64,000 bases of DNA. Source: Blautia hansenii. GTDB lineage: Bacteria > Bacillota > Clostridia > Lachnospirales > Lachnospiraceae. Made by a program: the position numbers and the translations under genes. The notes beneath the pieces were generated by a model. It worked only from the letters and a program-made list of their open reading frames with translations. It had not been told where the DNA came from and ran no database searches. The DNA is taken from positions 248,001-312,000 of the forward strand of contig NZ_JAAITA010000001.1 in NCBI RefSeq assembly GCF_013304445.1, written 5' to 3'. This document shows positions 17,350-26,896 of the stretch, piece after piece (positions within the stretch are counted from its first letter, which is position 1; the number at the start of each line of letters is the position of its first letter).

Positions 17350-19488
17350 ATGGATTTTAAGGCATATACAAAACCGGAATATTACCGCAACAGAGAACTG
17401 AGTTGGCTGGGCTTTAATGAGAGAGTACTTTCAGAAGCAAGAGATAAGAGCCTGCCTTTATTTGAGCGCCTGAAATTTTTGAGCATTACAGCTTCTAATC
17501 TGGATGAATTTTTTATGATTCGCGTGGCTTCCTTAAAAGACATGGTTCATGCAAAATATACAAAGCCGGATATTGCAGGGCTGTCTCCAAAGGAGCAGTT
17601 GGCAGAGCTGGCGCCTGTGCTTCGGGAGTTTATCCAAATGCAGTACAGCACCTACAACCGCTCTCTGTTGCCGGGACTGAAAAAAGCAGGGCTTGTAGTG
17701 GTGGAAAAACACGAAAGTTTAAATAAAGAGCAGAAGGAATTTGTGGATAGATATTTTGACGAAACCATTTATCCGGTGCTTACGCCTATGGCTATGGACA
17801 GCGCCAGACCCTTCCCTCTTATCCGCAATAAAACCTTAAATATCGGCGCTTTGATTGCAAAGAAAAATAAAAAGAACAAAGAAGAGTTGGAATTTGCCAC
17901 GGTGCAGGTTCCCTCTGTGCTGCCGAGAATTGTGGAAATTCCCTGTGAGAAAGAAGGAAAAAAAGCGGTGGTCCTTCTGGAGGAGGTCATTGAGAGGAAC
18001 ATCGGCAAGTTGTTTTTAAGCAATCAGGTGGTATGTGCCTGCCCGTACCGGATTATCCGGAATGCAGATTTGACCATAGATGAAGATGAGGCGGCAGACC
18101 TTTTGAATGAAATTCAGAAACAGCTGAAAAAGAGACAGTGGGGCGAGGTTATCCGTCTTGATGTCAATGAAAAAATGGATGCCCGTCTGCTCAACATCCT
18201 GAAAACGGAATTTAAGATGAAAGAGGAAGATGTATTTGCAGTCAATGGGCCTCTGGATTTGACTTTTCTTATGAAAATGTATGGTCTGGAGGGGTTTGAG
18301 GATTTGAAAATCACCCAGCATGTACCGGCTCCGGTTCCTCAGATGATGACAGAGGAGGATATTTTTACGCAGATAAGGAGACAGGATATTCTTTTGCATC
18401 ATCCGTTTATGACCTTTGCCCCTGTAGTGGATTTTGTGCGTCAGGCTTCTAAAGACCCTCAGGTGCTTGCCATTAAGCAGACGCTGTATCGTGTCAGCGG
18501 CAATTCACCGATTATTGCAGCCCTGGCCCAGGCGGCGGAAAACGGCAAACAGGTGACTGTATTGGTAGAATTAAAAGCCCGGTTTGATGAGGAAAACAAC
18601 ATTGTGTGGGCAAAGAAACTGGAAAAGGCGGGATGCCATGTTATCTATGGGCTTCTGGGGTTGAAAACCCACAGTAAAATTACCCTGGTGGTGCGAAAGG
18701 AAGAAGAGGGAATCCGCAGATACGTTCATCTGGGTACGGGAAATTACAACGATTCCACGGCAAAGCTGTATACAGACTGCGGTCTTCTTACCTGCTCAGA
18801 AAAAATCGGTGAAGACGCTACGGCTGTCTTTAATATGCTTTCCGGTTATTCAGAGCCGAAAAGCTGGAATAAACTGGTAGTAGCACCTATCTGGATGCGG
18901 GACCGTTTCCTGCATCTCATTGAGATGGAACAAAAAGAAGCGCTGAAAGGACGGGAAGCCAGGATTGTGGCTAAGATGAATTCTCTTTGCGACAGAGATA
19001 TTATTGCAGCTCTGTATGCTGCCAGCGCGGCAGGTGTGAAGATTGACTTGATTGTCCGTGGAATCTGCTGTTTGAAGACCGGAATTCCGGGTATCAGTGA
19101 AAACATTACTGTGCGCTCCATTGTGGGAAATTATCTGGAGCACAGCCGGATTTTCTATTTCTGCAGTGGAGGCAAGGAACAAATTTTTATGGGAAGTGCG
19201 GACTGGATGCCAAGAAATCTGGATAAGAGAGTGGAAATTGTGTTCCCGGTGGAAGATAAGGATATTAAAGAAGAGGTTAAGCACATCCTCCATATGCAGC
19301 TGACGGATAACGTAAAGGCTCATGTACTGCAGCCGGACGGAAGTTATGAAAAGATTGACAAAAGAGGAAAACAACTGGTGAATTCTCAGGAATATTTCTG
19401 CCAGGAGGCGGACGAGAGGGCCAGAATTCCGAGGCAGGCAGGAGATGAGCGGGTATTTATACCGGCAGAGGCTCCGGAAGAGGAGTAA
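17350..19488 (+). CDS. ppk: Polyphosphate kinase 1
   Basis: 712-residue enzyme that polymerises the gamma-phosphate of ATP into polyphosphate. N-terminal RELSWLGFNERVL, the catalytic histidine motif KTHSKITLV (His441) and HLGTGNYND near 460 are all present. The tail from about 680 is low-complexity and charged. It is the last gene of the patatin-ppx-ppk operon; a bidirectional terminator follows directly. Confidence 0.95.
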   Translation: MDFKAYTKPEYYRNRELSWLGFNERVLSEARDKSLPLFERLKFLSITASNLDEFFMIRVASLKDMVHAKYTKPDIAGLSPKEQLAELAPVLREFIQMQYSTYNRSLLPGLKKAGLVVVEKHESLNKEQKEFVDRYFDETIYPVLTPMAMDSARPFPLIRNKTLNIGALIAKKNKKNKEELEFATVQVPSVLPRIVEIPCEKEGKKAVVLLEEVIERNIGKLFLSNQVVCACPYRIIRNADLTIDEDEAADLLNEIQKQLKKRQWGEVIRLDVNEKMDARLLNILKTEFKMKEEDVFAVNGPLDLTFLMKMYGLEGFEDLKITQHVPAPVPQMMTEEDIFTQIRRQDILLHHPFMTFAPVVDFVRQASKDPQVLAIKQTLYRVSGNSPIIAALAQAAENGKQVTVLVELKARFDEENNIVWAKKLEKAGCHVIYGLLGLKTHSKITLVVRKEEEGIRRYVHLGTGNYNDSTAKLYTDCGLLTCSEKIGEDATAVFNMLSGYSEPKSWNKLVVAPIWMRDRFLHLIEMEQKEALKGREARIVAKMNSLCDRDIIAALYAASAAGVKIDLIVRGICCLKTGIPGISENITVRSIVGNYLEHSRIFYFCSGGKEQIFMGSADWMPRNLDKRVEIVFPVEDKDIKEEVKHILHMQLTDNVKAHVLQPDGSYEKIDKRGKQLVNSQEYFCQEADERARIPRQAGDERVFIPAEAPEEE

Positions 19489-19491
19489 GAG

Positions 19492-19543
19492 AAAAGGTAT
19501 GGGCATGAAAACTTTCTGGAGTTTTTTCATGCCCATACCTTTT
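19492..19543. terminator. Bidirectional terminator between ppk and the PHP gene
   Basis: A perfect 20-bp stem (19492-19511 with 19524-19543), A-rich on the left and T-rich on the right, separates two convergent genes. Confidence 0.88.
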
Positions 19544-19572
19544 GGTGAAAATCAGGAAGAACGTTTTGGTCT

Positions 19573-20409
19573 TTAAGAACGCAGTTCCTCCAGTACAGAG
19601 TAGGGGATTTGCAGATTTCCCTGTCCGCAGCCTAGGTCAATGTGAGGTTTGTTGGCACCGTGAAAATCACTGCCCCCGGAACATTTGAGTCCATAGCGTT
19701 TGGCAAGTTTTGTCATACGTATCTGGTCAGCGGGGGTGTAGGTGGAATATACGGTTTCCATGCCGTCCAGTCCTGCTTTTTTCAGTATGTCCAGAAAGCT
19801 TTCCAGACGTTCTTTGGAAAGGCGGCACAAAAGCGGATGGGCGAAAATAGCTTTTCCTCCGCCCTGGTGAATCAGTTCAATGGCCTGAGCGGGAGTGACT
19901 TTCTCTCTGGGAACGTAGCATCTGGCATGGTCGCCCAGATAACGGTCAAAGGCTTCTTTTATGGAGCCCACATAGTGATGTTCCAGCAGAAATCTGGCAA
20001 AATGGGCTCTTGTCCAGACGCTGTCCGGAAAACTTTTTTCCATTTCCTTTCGGGTAATGTCTATGTTTTCTTTTTGCAGAAGGGCCAGGACTTTGTCGTT
20101 TCGCAGTTCTCTGGAAGCTTTGAATTCCCGGAGGGTTTTCTGGAACGCCTCCTTGCTCCAGTCAATGTCCAGTCCTACAATGTGTACGTCCCGGTTTTGC
20201 CAGGTGGTAGACAGTTCAATGCCCGGCACTACTTCAAGTCCGGTGTTTTGGGCTGCCTTTTGTGCTGCCGAAATACCGTCTGTGGTGTCGTGGTCCGTAA
20301 GCGCAAAAGCTGACAGTCCTTTTTGCAGAGCATAAGAAACCAGTTCTTCGGGGGTAAAGGTGCCGTCAGAAATTGTGGAATGTACATGCAAATCAACGAA
20401 TTTTTCCAT
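19573..20409 (-). CDS. PHP-domain metal-dependent phosphoesterase
   Basis: 278-residue PHP protein. The N-terminus has the metal-binding HVHSTISDG and ALTDHDTTDG, further His/Asp residues follow (HIVGLDID, IFAHPLL), and SGGSDFHG lies near 248. Relatives include 3',5'-nucleotide bisphosphate phosphatases (YciV/TrpH type), which this length fits. A GGAGG site precedes the ATG. It stands alone downstream of tRNA-Glu; the substrate is inferred only from the family. Confidence 0.87.
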   Translation of the reverse strand: MEKFVDLHVHSTISDGTFTPEELVSYALQKGLSAFALTDHDTTDGISAAQKAAQNTGLEVVPGIELSTTWQNRDVHIVGLDIDWSKEAFQKTLREFKASRELRNDKVLALLQKENIDITRKEMEKSFPDSVWTRAHFARFLLEHHYVGSIKEAFDRYLGDHARCYVPREKVTPAQAIELIHQGGGKAIFAHPLLCRLSKERLESFLDILKKAGLDGMETVYSTYTPADQIRMTKLAKRYGLKCSGGSDFHGANKPHIDLGCGQGNLQIPYSVLEELRS

Positions 20410-20445
20410 AAGAACCTCCTGTGTACCGGGAATATTTTTGATAAT

Positions 20446-20480
20446 AACAAAAATGGGAAATACTCAGCTGAGTATTTCCC
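20446..20480 (-). terminator. Terminator after tRNA-Glu
   Basis: A perfect 26-base palindrome (20455-20480; 13-bp arms starting GGGAAATACTCAG) is followed on the minus strand by ATTTTTGTTATT, five bases after the tRNA. Confidence 0.8.
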
Positions 20481-20485
20481 AAAAG

Positions 20486-20557
20486 CAGTTCGTACGGGAA
20501 TCGAACCCGTGTTTCCGCCGTGAGAGGGCGGCGTCTTAACCGCTTGACCAACGAACC
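20486..20557 (-). tRNA. tRNA-Glu (anticodon CTC)
   Basis: 72 bases on the minus strand. The acceptor GGTTCGT pairs with ACGAACT (G1-U72 wobble), the discriminator is G, and the anticodon stem is CCGCC/GGCGG with loop CTCTCAC, giving CTC (reads GAG). The T-arm is ACGGGTTCGATTCCCGT. CCA is not encoded. Confidence 0.92.
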
Positions 20558-20567
20558 GTACTTGCAC

Positions 20568-20596
20568 ATAATACAGGATAATAAGAAGAATGTCAA
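20568..20596 (-). promoter_or_regulatory. Promoter of tRNA-Glu
   Basis: Minus strand: perfect TTGACA (20596-20591), 17-base spacer, TATTAT (20573-20568), ten bases before the mature tRNA. Confidence 0.78.
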
Positions 20597-20646
20597 GGGG
20601 TTTTTTGAAAAAAATAGAAAAATGTAAAAATGAGTAAAAAAGCATC

Positions 20647-20676
20647 TTGACAGACAGAACAAATGTTCGCTATAAT
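20647..20676 (+). promoter_or_regulatory. Promoter of the PAP2-parE-parC operon
   Basis: Perfect TTGACA, 18-base spacer, perfect TATAAT. The spacer holds the LexA-like palindrome at 20657-20668. The leader is about 120 bases, in which nothing else is recognised. Confidence 0.75.
20657..20668. promoter_or_regulatory. Probable LexA (SOS) box
   Basis: GAACAAATGTTC fits GAACNNNNGTTC, and the wider AGAACAAATGTTCG fits the Gram-positive consensus CGAACRNRYGTTCG at all but the first base. It lies between the -35 and -10 boxes, where a bound repressor would block RNA polymerase. Confidence 0.7.
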
Positions 20677-20802
20677 GAGAGAACAAAGAAAAAAGATTTG
20701 AAAATATGGGTGAAATGAGATATGATACAGAAGTCTTTACAGATATTTACAGATTTCAGGCAGGGGTTCTTTGTCTGAAAATCAAGGAAAGGTGACAACA
20801 AT

Positions 20803-21321
20803 ATGGAATGGGAGTTTGCGATTCTGGATATGCTGCAAGAGATGCATCATCCGGTACTTACGAAAATTATGGCATTTGTTACCATGCTGGGAGAGGCAGG
20901 ATGGTTCTGGATATTGCTGGGGGTGATACTGCTGTGCACCAAAAGATTCCGCAAGTGCGGGGTGGCGGTTCTTCTGGCCCTGGTGCTGGATTTTCTTCTG
21001 GCAAATGTAATTTTAAAACCACTGGTGGCCCGTCCCCGTCCCTGCTGGATAAATGATACAGTAGAACTTCTGGTGCGGGTTCCGAAGGATTATTCCTTCC
21101 CCTCCGGACATACCATGGCTTCTTTTGCGGCGGCAGGGGCTTTGCTTCTCACAGAGAAAAAATTGGGAATTTGTAGTCTGGTACTGGCTTTCCTTATGGG
21201 AATTTCCAGATTGTATTTTTACGTACATTTTCCCACAGATGTTTTGGCCGGTATGGTACTTGGCCTGCTCTGCGGATTTGCAGGGGTATTTTTGATGAAA
21301 AAGCTGATGAAGAAAGGTTAA
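20803..21321 (+). CDS. PAP2-family membrane phosphatase
   Basis: 172-residue polytopic membrane protein with the three phosphatase motifs: KPLVARPRP near 72, PSGH near 100, and SRLYFYVHFPTDVLAG near 135. Likely substrates are undecaprenyl pyrophosphate or phosphatidic/phosphatidylglycerol phosphate; the sequence does not decide. It is the first gene before parE and touches it (TAATG), so it is translated with topoisomerase IV. Confidence 0.88.
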   Translation: MEWEFAILDMLQEMHHPVLTKIMAFVTMLGEAGWFWILLGVILLCTKRFRKCGVAVLLALVLDFLLANVILKPLVARPRPCWINDTVELLVRVPKDYSFPSGHTMASFAAAGALLLTEKKLGICSLVLAFLMGISRLYFYVHFPTDVLAGMVLGLLCGFAGVFLMKKLMKKG

Positions 21322-21326
21322 TGAAA

Positions 21327-23249
21327 ATGGCAAAAAAGAATACTTATGATGCCAGCAGTATTACGGTGCTGGAAGGACTGGAAGCAGTGCGGAAGCGTCC
21401 GGGAATGTATATCGGAAGCGTTTCCCGCAAAGGTCTGAATCATTTGATTTATGAAATTGTAGATAATGCAGTGGACGAACACCTGGCAGGTTTTTGTAAG
21501 AATATCCGGGTGACTTTGGAGGCAGACGGCTCTGCTACCGTAGAGGATGACGGAAGGGGAATTCCCGTGGGGATGCACGAAAAGGGAATGTCTGCGGAGC
21601 GTCTGGTTTTCACTACCCTGCATGCAGGAGGAAAGTTCGATGATTCTGTATACAAGACAAGCGGCGGACTGCATGGTGTGGGTTCGTCTGTTGTCAATGC
21701 CCTGTCTGCTTATCTGGATATTAAAATCAGTACAGGAGGGTATGTGCACCACGACCACTATGAGAGAGGTGTGCCTACCATAGAGCTGGAGGACGGGCTG
21801 CTTCCTAAGCTGGGGCGGACAAAAGCCACAGGAACTCTGGTGAATTTTCTGCCGGACGCAGAGATTTTTGAGAAAACCAGATTTTCTTCTACGGAAGTGA
21901 AAAGCAGGTTACATGAGACCGCATATTTGAATCCGGAGCTGACAATTGTATTTGAGGATAAAAGGGCAGAAAATCCGGAAAGGATTGTGTATCATGAGCC
22001 GGACGGCATTGTAGGCTTTATCAAAGATATGAATAAGAAGAGCGAAGTGGTGCACGAACCTGTTTATTTTAAAGGGGAATGTGACGGAATCACCGTGGAA
22101 GCGGCTTTTCAGTATGTCAACGAGTTTCGGGAAAATGTCCTGGGATTTTGCAATAATATTTATAACTCAGAGGGCGGCACGCATCTGACCGGATTTAAGA
22201 CTACGTTTACTTCTGTGATGAACACATATGCCAGAGAACTGGGGATTTTGAAGGAAAAGGATGCCAATTTTACCGGGGCAGATGTGCGAAACGGGATGAC
22301 AGCTGTGGTTTCTATTAAACATCCGGCGCCTCGTTTTGAAGGACAGACCAAGACAAAGCTGGACAACCAGGATGCATCTAAGGCTGCGGGCAAGGTAACG
22401 GGGGAAGAGATTGTCCTGTATTTTGACCGGAATCTGGATGTGCTGAAAAGCGTGCTGGCCTGTGCGGAAAAATCTGCAAAAATCAGAAAAACAGAAGAAA
22501 AAGCAAAGACGAATCTTCTGACAAAGCAGAAATATTCCTTTGATTCCAATGGAAAACTGTCTAACTGTGAAAAGAGAGACCCTTCGCTTTGCGAAATCTT
22601 TATTGTGGAGGGAGATTCTGCTGGGGGCAGCGCTAAGACGGCAAGAGACAGAAGCTTTCAGGCGATTCTGCCTATCAGGGGAAAGATTTTGAATGTAGAA
22701 AAGGCAACTATTGATAAAGTGCTTGCCAACGCGGAAATTAAGACTATGATAAATGCCTTTGGCTGCGGTTTTTCGGAAGGATACGGAAATGATTTCGATA
22801 TTACGAAGCTGCGTTACAATAAGATTATTATTATGGCCGATGCCGATGTGGACGGAGCCCATATTTCCACCTTGCTGCTTACGCTGTTTTACCGCTTTAT
22901 GCCGGAACTAATTTACGAGGGACATGTATATATTGCTATGCCGCCTCTGTATAAAGCCATGCCGTCTAAGGGAAAAGAAGAATACCTCTATGACGACAAA
23001 GCGCTGGAACATTACAGAAAGAGGCATAAAGGGCCGTTTACTCTCCAGAGATACAAAGGTCTGGGAGAAATGGACGCCCAGCAGCTCTGGGAAACTACGT
23101 TAAACCCGGAGACCCGTATGCTGCGTCTGGTGGAAATCGAAGACGCGAGAATGGCCTCTGAGGTGACGGAAGTGCTGATGGGAACCGAAGTGCCTCCCAG
23201 AAAGGCGTTTATTTATGAACATGCCCGTGACGCGGAATTAGATATATAG
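21327..23249 (+). CDS. parE: DNA topoisomerase IV subunit B (GyrB/ParE family)
   Basis: About 640 residues. The GHKL ATPase domain (VRKRPGMYIGS, EIVDNAVDE, DDGRGIP, GGLHGVGSSVVNAL) is followed by a transducer domain and the TOPRIM EGDSAGGSA near 432. An ATG at 21321 overlaps the PAP2 stop, but the one at 21327 has the better distance (9 bases) from AAAGG. I call it ParE because the partner downstream lacks the GyrA box; it could be a second gyrase. It relaxes and decatenates DNA together with ParC. Confidence 0.85.
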   Translation: MAKKNTYDASSITVLEGLEAVRKRPGMYIGSVSRKGLNHLIYEIVDNAVDEHLAGFCKNIRVTLEADGSATVEDDGRGIPVGMHEKGMSAERLVFTTLHAGGKFDDSVYKTSGGLHGVGSSVVNALSAYLDIKISTGGYVHHDHYERGVPTIELEDGLLPKLGRTKATGTLVNFLPDAEIFEKTRFSSTEVKSRLHETAYLNPELTIVFEDKRAENPERIVYHEPDGIVGFIKDMNKKSEVVHEPVYFKGECDGITVEAAFQYVNEFRENVLGFCNNIYNSEGGTHLTGFKTTFTSVMNTYARELGILKEKDANFTGADVRNGMTAVVSIKHPAPRFEGQTKTKLDNQDASKAAGKVTGEEIVLYFDRNLDVLKSVLACAEKSAKIRKTEEKAKTNLLTKQKYSFDSNGKLSNCEKRDPSLCEIFIVEGDSAGGSAKTARDRSFQAILPIRGKILNVEKATIDKVLANAEIKTMINAFGCGFSEGYGNDFDITKLRYNKIIIMADADVDGAHISTLLLTLFYRFMPELIYEGHVYIAMPPLYKAMPSKGKEEYLYDDKALEHYRKRHKGPFTLQRYKGLGEMDAQQLWETTLNPETRMLRLVEIEDARMASEVTEVLMGTEVPPRKAFIYEHARDAELDI

Positions 23250-23259
23250 GAGAAGCAGT

Positions 23260-25506
23260 ATGGCTGAAAATCAGGATAATATTATCAGAACCGAGTATTC
23301 GGAAATCATGCAGAAGTCGTATATTGACTATGCTATGAGTGTTATCATCGCCCGTGCCCTGCCGGATGTACGGGACGGGTTAAAACCGGTACAGAGAAGG
23401 ACTCTGTACGATATGTATGAACTGGGAATCCGTTATGACCGGCCTTACCGGAAGTGTGCCCGTATTGTAGGAGACACTATGGGTAAATATCACCCCCATG
23501 GGGACAGTTCTATTTATGAAGCCCTGGTGGTTATGGCTCAGGATTTTAAAAAAGGACAGCCTCTGGTGGATGGACATGGAAATTTTGGGTCTATTGAAGG
23601 GGATGGTGCGGCGGCCATGCGATATACGGAAGCAAGGCTGCAGAAAATTACCCAGGAAGTCTATCTGGGGGATTTGGATAAAAATGTAGTAGATTTTGTG
23701 TCTAACTTTGACGAGACAGAGAAAGAGCCGGAGGTACTTCCGGTGCGTGTGCCAAACCTTCTGGTAAACGGTGCGGACGGCATTGCGGTAGGTATGGCAA
23801 CCAGTATTCCGCCTCACAATCTGGGAGAGGTACTGGACGGCGTTATTGCCTATATGAAGAACAATGAGATTACGACCCGGGAACTGATGAATTATGTAAA
23901 GGGACCGGATTTTCCCACCGGCGGCATTGTGGTCAATAAGGATGAATTGCTTTCTATTTATGAGAGCGGAACCGGAAAGATAAAAGTCAGAGGAAAGGTG
24001 GAAATCGAAAAGGGAAAGAATGGGAAAAACCTGTTGGTGATTACGGAAATTCCCTATCCTATGATAGGCGCCAACATTGGTAAATTTTTAAATGATGTGG
24101 CAGCGCTCAGTGAGACAAAGAAGACCACGGATATTGCCGATATTTCCAATCAGTCCTCCAAAGAGGGAATCCGTATTGTGCTGGAATTGAAAAAGGGCGC
24201 GGATATTGAAAATCTCACCAATATGCTTTATAAAAAGACCAGGCTGGAAGATACCTTTGGGGTAAATATGCTGGCCGTGGCGCAGGGAAGACCGGAAACA
24301 CTGGGATTAAAGCAGATTATTGAGCATCATGTGGATTTCCAGTTTGAGGTGACGACCAGAAAATATAACAATCTTCTGAAAAAAGAAAGGGAAAACCAGG
24401 AGATTCAGGAAGGACTCATACAGGCCTGCGATGTCATTGATTTGATTATTGAAATTTTAAGAGGCAGCAAGAGCAGAGAGCAGGTAAAAAACTGCCTTAT
24501 CAGCGGCATTACGGAAGGTATTCGCTTTAAGACAAAGACCAGTGAGCGCCAGGCGAAAAAACTGCGCTTTACGGAACGCCAGGCAGGGGCGATTCTGGAT
24601 ATGCGCCTTTATAAACTCATTGGACTGGAAATGGAGACTCTGGTGGCAGAACATGCAGAAACCCTGAAAAAAATTGCCCGGTACGAAGATATTTTAAACC
24701 ACTATGATTCCATGGCAGAAGTGATTATAAAAGAACTGCAGCAGATAAAAAAGGAATACGGCAGGCCCAGAAGAACATCTGTGGAAAATGCAGCAGAAGC
24801 TGTTTATGAAGAGAAGAAAATCGAAGAGATGGAAGTTGTGTTCCTTATGGACCGTTTTGGTTATGTGCGTACTATGGACAAGGGGATTTATGAGCGCAAT
24901 AAGGAAACAGCAGACAGTGAGCATAAATATGTATTTTCCTGTATGAATACAGACAAGATTTGTCTCTTTACGGACTCCGGGCGTATGCATTTGGTAAAGG
25001 TGCTGGATTTGCCCTATGGAAAGCTGCGGGATAAGGGGACTCCGGTAGATAATGTGAGCAATTATGACAGCAGTACGGAGCAGATTGTATTTGTAGGAGC
25101 CCAGTCAGCGCTAAAAGAGGCAAAGATTTGTTTTATGACAGCGCAGGGGATGATAAAACTGGTAGACGGAACTGAGTTTGATGTAACCAAGAGAACCATT
25201 GCCGCTACGAAGCTGGGGGAAGGGGATAAAGTAATTCTGGTGCAGAATGCCGGACCTATGGAGTATGTGGTACTGCAGACAAAGAATGGATATTTCCTGA
25301 AATTTTTAAAAGAGGAAATTCCGGAGAAAAAGAGAAATGCTCTGGGGGTCAGAGCCATCCGTATGGATGAGAAAGATGAAGTGGAACATGCCTATATGCT
25401 GGAAAGCAGAACAGACTATGAGGTTGTGTACAAAGAAAAAACCATGGTACTGAACAAATTGAAGCTGGCAAAAAGAGACACAAAGGGAACCAAGGTGCGT
25501 GTCTGA
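23260..25506 (+). CDS. parC: DNA topoisomerase IV subunit A (GyrA/ParC family)
   Basis: 748 residues. The breakage-reunion domain has the catalytic Tyr122 in AMRYTEARL and the [10 protein letters not shown] helix of the quinolone-resistance region near 78-90. A C-terminal beta-pinwheel of imperfect blades starts near 500. The QRRGGKG box that defines GyrA is not seen; the matching place reads KLRDKGTP, favouring ParC. It lies 10 bases after parE. Confidence 0.85.
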   Translation: MAENQDNIIRTEYSEIMQKSYIDYAMSVIIARALPDVRDGLKPVQRRTLYDMYELGIRYDRPYRKCARIVGDTMGKYHPHGDSSIYEALVVMAQDFKKGQPLVDGHGNFGSIEGDGAAAMRYTEARLQKITQEVYLGDLDKNVVDFVSNFDETEKEPEVLPVRVPNLLVNGADGIAVGMATSIPPHNLGEVLDGVIAYMKNNEITTRELMNYVKGPDFPTGGIVVNKDELLSIYESGTGKIKVRGKVEIEKGKNGKNLLVITEIPYPMIGANIGKFLNDVAALSETKKTTDIADISNQSSKEGIRIVLELKKGADIENLTNMLYKKTRLEDTFGVNMLAVAQGRPETLGLKQIIEHHVDFQFEVTTRKYNNLLKKERENQEIQEGLIQACDVIDLIIEILRGSKSREQVKNCLISGITEGIRFKTKTSERQAKKLRFTERQAGAILDMRLYKLIGLEMETLVAEHAETLKKIARYEDILNHYDSMAEVIIKELQQIKKEYGRPRRTSVENAAEAVYEEKKIEEMEVVFLMDRFGYVRTMDKGIYERNKETADSEHKYVFSCMNTDKICLFTDSGRMHLVKVLDLPYGKLRDKGTPVDNVSNYDSSTEQIVFVGAQSALKEAKICFMTAQGMIKLVDGTEFDVTKRTIAATKLGEGDKVILVQNAGPMEYVVLQTKNGYFLKFLKEEIPEKKRNALGVRAIRMDEKDEVEHAYMLESRTDYEVVYKEKTMVLNKLKLAKRDTKGTKVRV

Positions 25507-25536
25507 TTCTGCATCCGGGAAAAGAAGAGGTGCGAT

Positions 25537-26778
25537 TTGAAAAGAAAAGGGAACAGATGGGGAATACTGTTTGCGGCGGTTCTGCTGGCACAAAGCATGG
25601 CAGGCTGCAGTGCCGGAGCGTGGAAGGAAGCTTTTTCAAAGGAAAAGGAAACAGAGATTACCATAGGACAGCTTTTGAATGAAGACCTTCCGGAAAAGGA
25701 ACTGGAGGAGTCCCAGACTGCCTTATACTATGGATATCAGTCGCTGCTGGAGGAAGAGCAGAAGATTTACCGTCAGTTTATCAAAGGGCTGGAGGAATTT
25801 CAGGAGGAAATTTCCCTGTCGCCGGTTTCTGAGGAACGGCTGTCTGTGATTGTTAATATGGCGATGATTGACCACCCGGAATATTTCTGGACAGACGGAG
25901 CTTTTCAGTACTGGGAAGAAGAATGGAGCGACGGTTCTTCCGCGGGCATGAAAATTGCGCCCACTTATCTGGTAAGTAAAAAAGAAGCCCAGGATTTGAA
26001 GCGGCAGATAGAGGAAAAGGCGGAAGAATGGCTGGAAACCATTCCCCGGGAAACAGATACTTACGGGAAAATCAAGGCGGTCTATGAGCTTTTGATTCGA
26101 AATGTCAGTTATGATGAAAACAGTCCGGACAATCAGAATATCCGCAGTGTGTTTCTGGGCGGAAAAACAGTCTGTATGGGTTATTCCAAAGCGACGCAGT
26201 ATCTCCTGAATAAAATGGGCATTTTCTGCACGCTGGTTGTGGGAGAGATAGCCGATGAAGAAAATTCCAGTCATGCATGGAATCTGGTGAAAATAGGAGA
26301 AAAGTATTACTATGTGGATACGACCTGGGGAAATCCTAACTATGAGGATGAAAGCCAGGCAGAAGTGGAGATTTATTACAGCTATCTGTGCTGCACAGGG
26401 GAATTTCTGGGAGAAACTCATATTCCTAACGATGATATTCCGCTTCCTGTATGCGAGGATGACAGCTATAATTATTACAAAAATGCGGGCTGCTGGTATG
26501 ACAGCTATGATTACAACCAGATTTATAATGTCCTGTTAAGGGATATGAATGCAGGAGCCCGGAAGACGGAGCTGTATTTCGGCAGTCAGGAAGCCTATGA
26601 CCAGGCAGCGGAAGCTCTGGTAAATGGAAGTCTGGTTCAGGATGCGGCACAGAATGCCTCTGTACTCCGGCCGGGAGAGGGAATTTCCTGGGACATCTAT
26701 TCCGGGGGCTCGGACAGGCTGTTGGTACTGGTCTGGAGTATGCCTGCCAAAAAAGAACTTGCAAGTTCCGGTAAATAG
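25537..26778 (+). CDS. Transglutaminase-like lipoprotein
   Basis: 413-residue exported lipoprotein. A TTG start is needed: it alone gives the basic residues and hydrophobic core before the lipobox MAGC (Cys24), and AAGAGG lies seven bases upstream. The transglutaminase core has Cys213 (KTVCMGYSK), His246 (SSHAWNLV) and Asp261 (YYVDTTWGNP), an intact Cys-His-Asp triad. It may be a peptidase or crosslinker on the cell surface. It follows parC by 30 bases and may be co-transcribed, with no obvious functional link. Confidence 0.82.
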   Translation: MKRKGNRWGILFAAVLLAQSMAGCSAGAWKEAFSKEKETEITIGQLLNEDLPEKELEESQTALYYGYQSLLEEEQKIYRQFIKGLEEFQEEISLSPVSEERLSVIVNMAMIDHPEYFWTDGAFQYWEEEWSDGSSAGMKIAPTYLVSKKEAQDLKRQIEEKAEEWLETIPRETDTYGKIKAVYELLIRNVSYDENSPDNQNIRSVFLGGKTVCMGYSKATQYLLNKMGIFCTLVVGEIADEENSSHAWNLVKIGEKYYYVDTTWGNPNYEDESQAEVEIYYSYLCCTGEFLGETHIPNDDIPLPVCEDDSYNYYKNAGCWYDSYDYNQIYNVLLRDMNAGARKTELYFGSQEAYDQAAEALVNGSLVQDAAQNASVLRPGEGISWDIYSGGSDRLLVLVWSMPAKKELASSGK

Positions 26779-26787
26779 TGTTATCCT
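26759..26787 (+). promoter_or_regulatory. Possible promoter of the rimP-nusA-infB operon
   Basis: TTGCAA, 17-base spacer, TATCCT. The -35 overlaps the last codons of the preceding gene. It would give a leader of about 100 bases containing the hairpin at 26815-26844. The -10 is weak (4 of 6). Confidence 0.4.
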
Positions 26788-26814
26788 ATTAGAGAACTAG
26801 ATAATAACGATAGC

Positions 26815-26844
26815 ATAAGAGTGGGCCAAAGGGTCCACTCTTAT
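26815..26844 (+). other. Leader hairpin before rimP
   Basis: ATAAGAGTGGGCC and GGTCCACTCTTAT form a perfect 13-bp stem with loop AAAG, followed by TCATTTG, too poor in T for a strong terminator. It can be the end of the lipoprotein transcript or a leader control element of the nusA operon. Confidence 0.6.
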
Positions 26845-26896
26845 CATTTGTGCAAAGGATGTAAGTGTGAATGACAAGCCGAAGGAAGGTGAAAAC

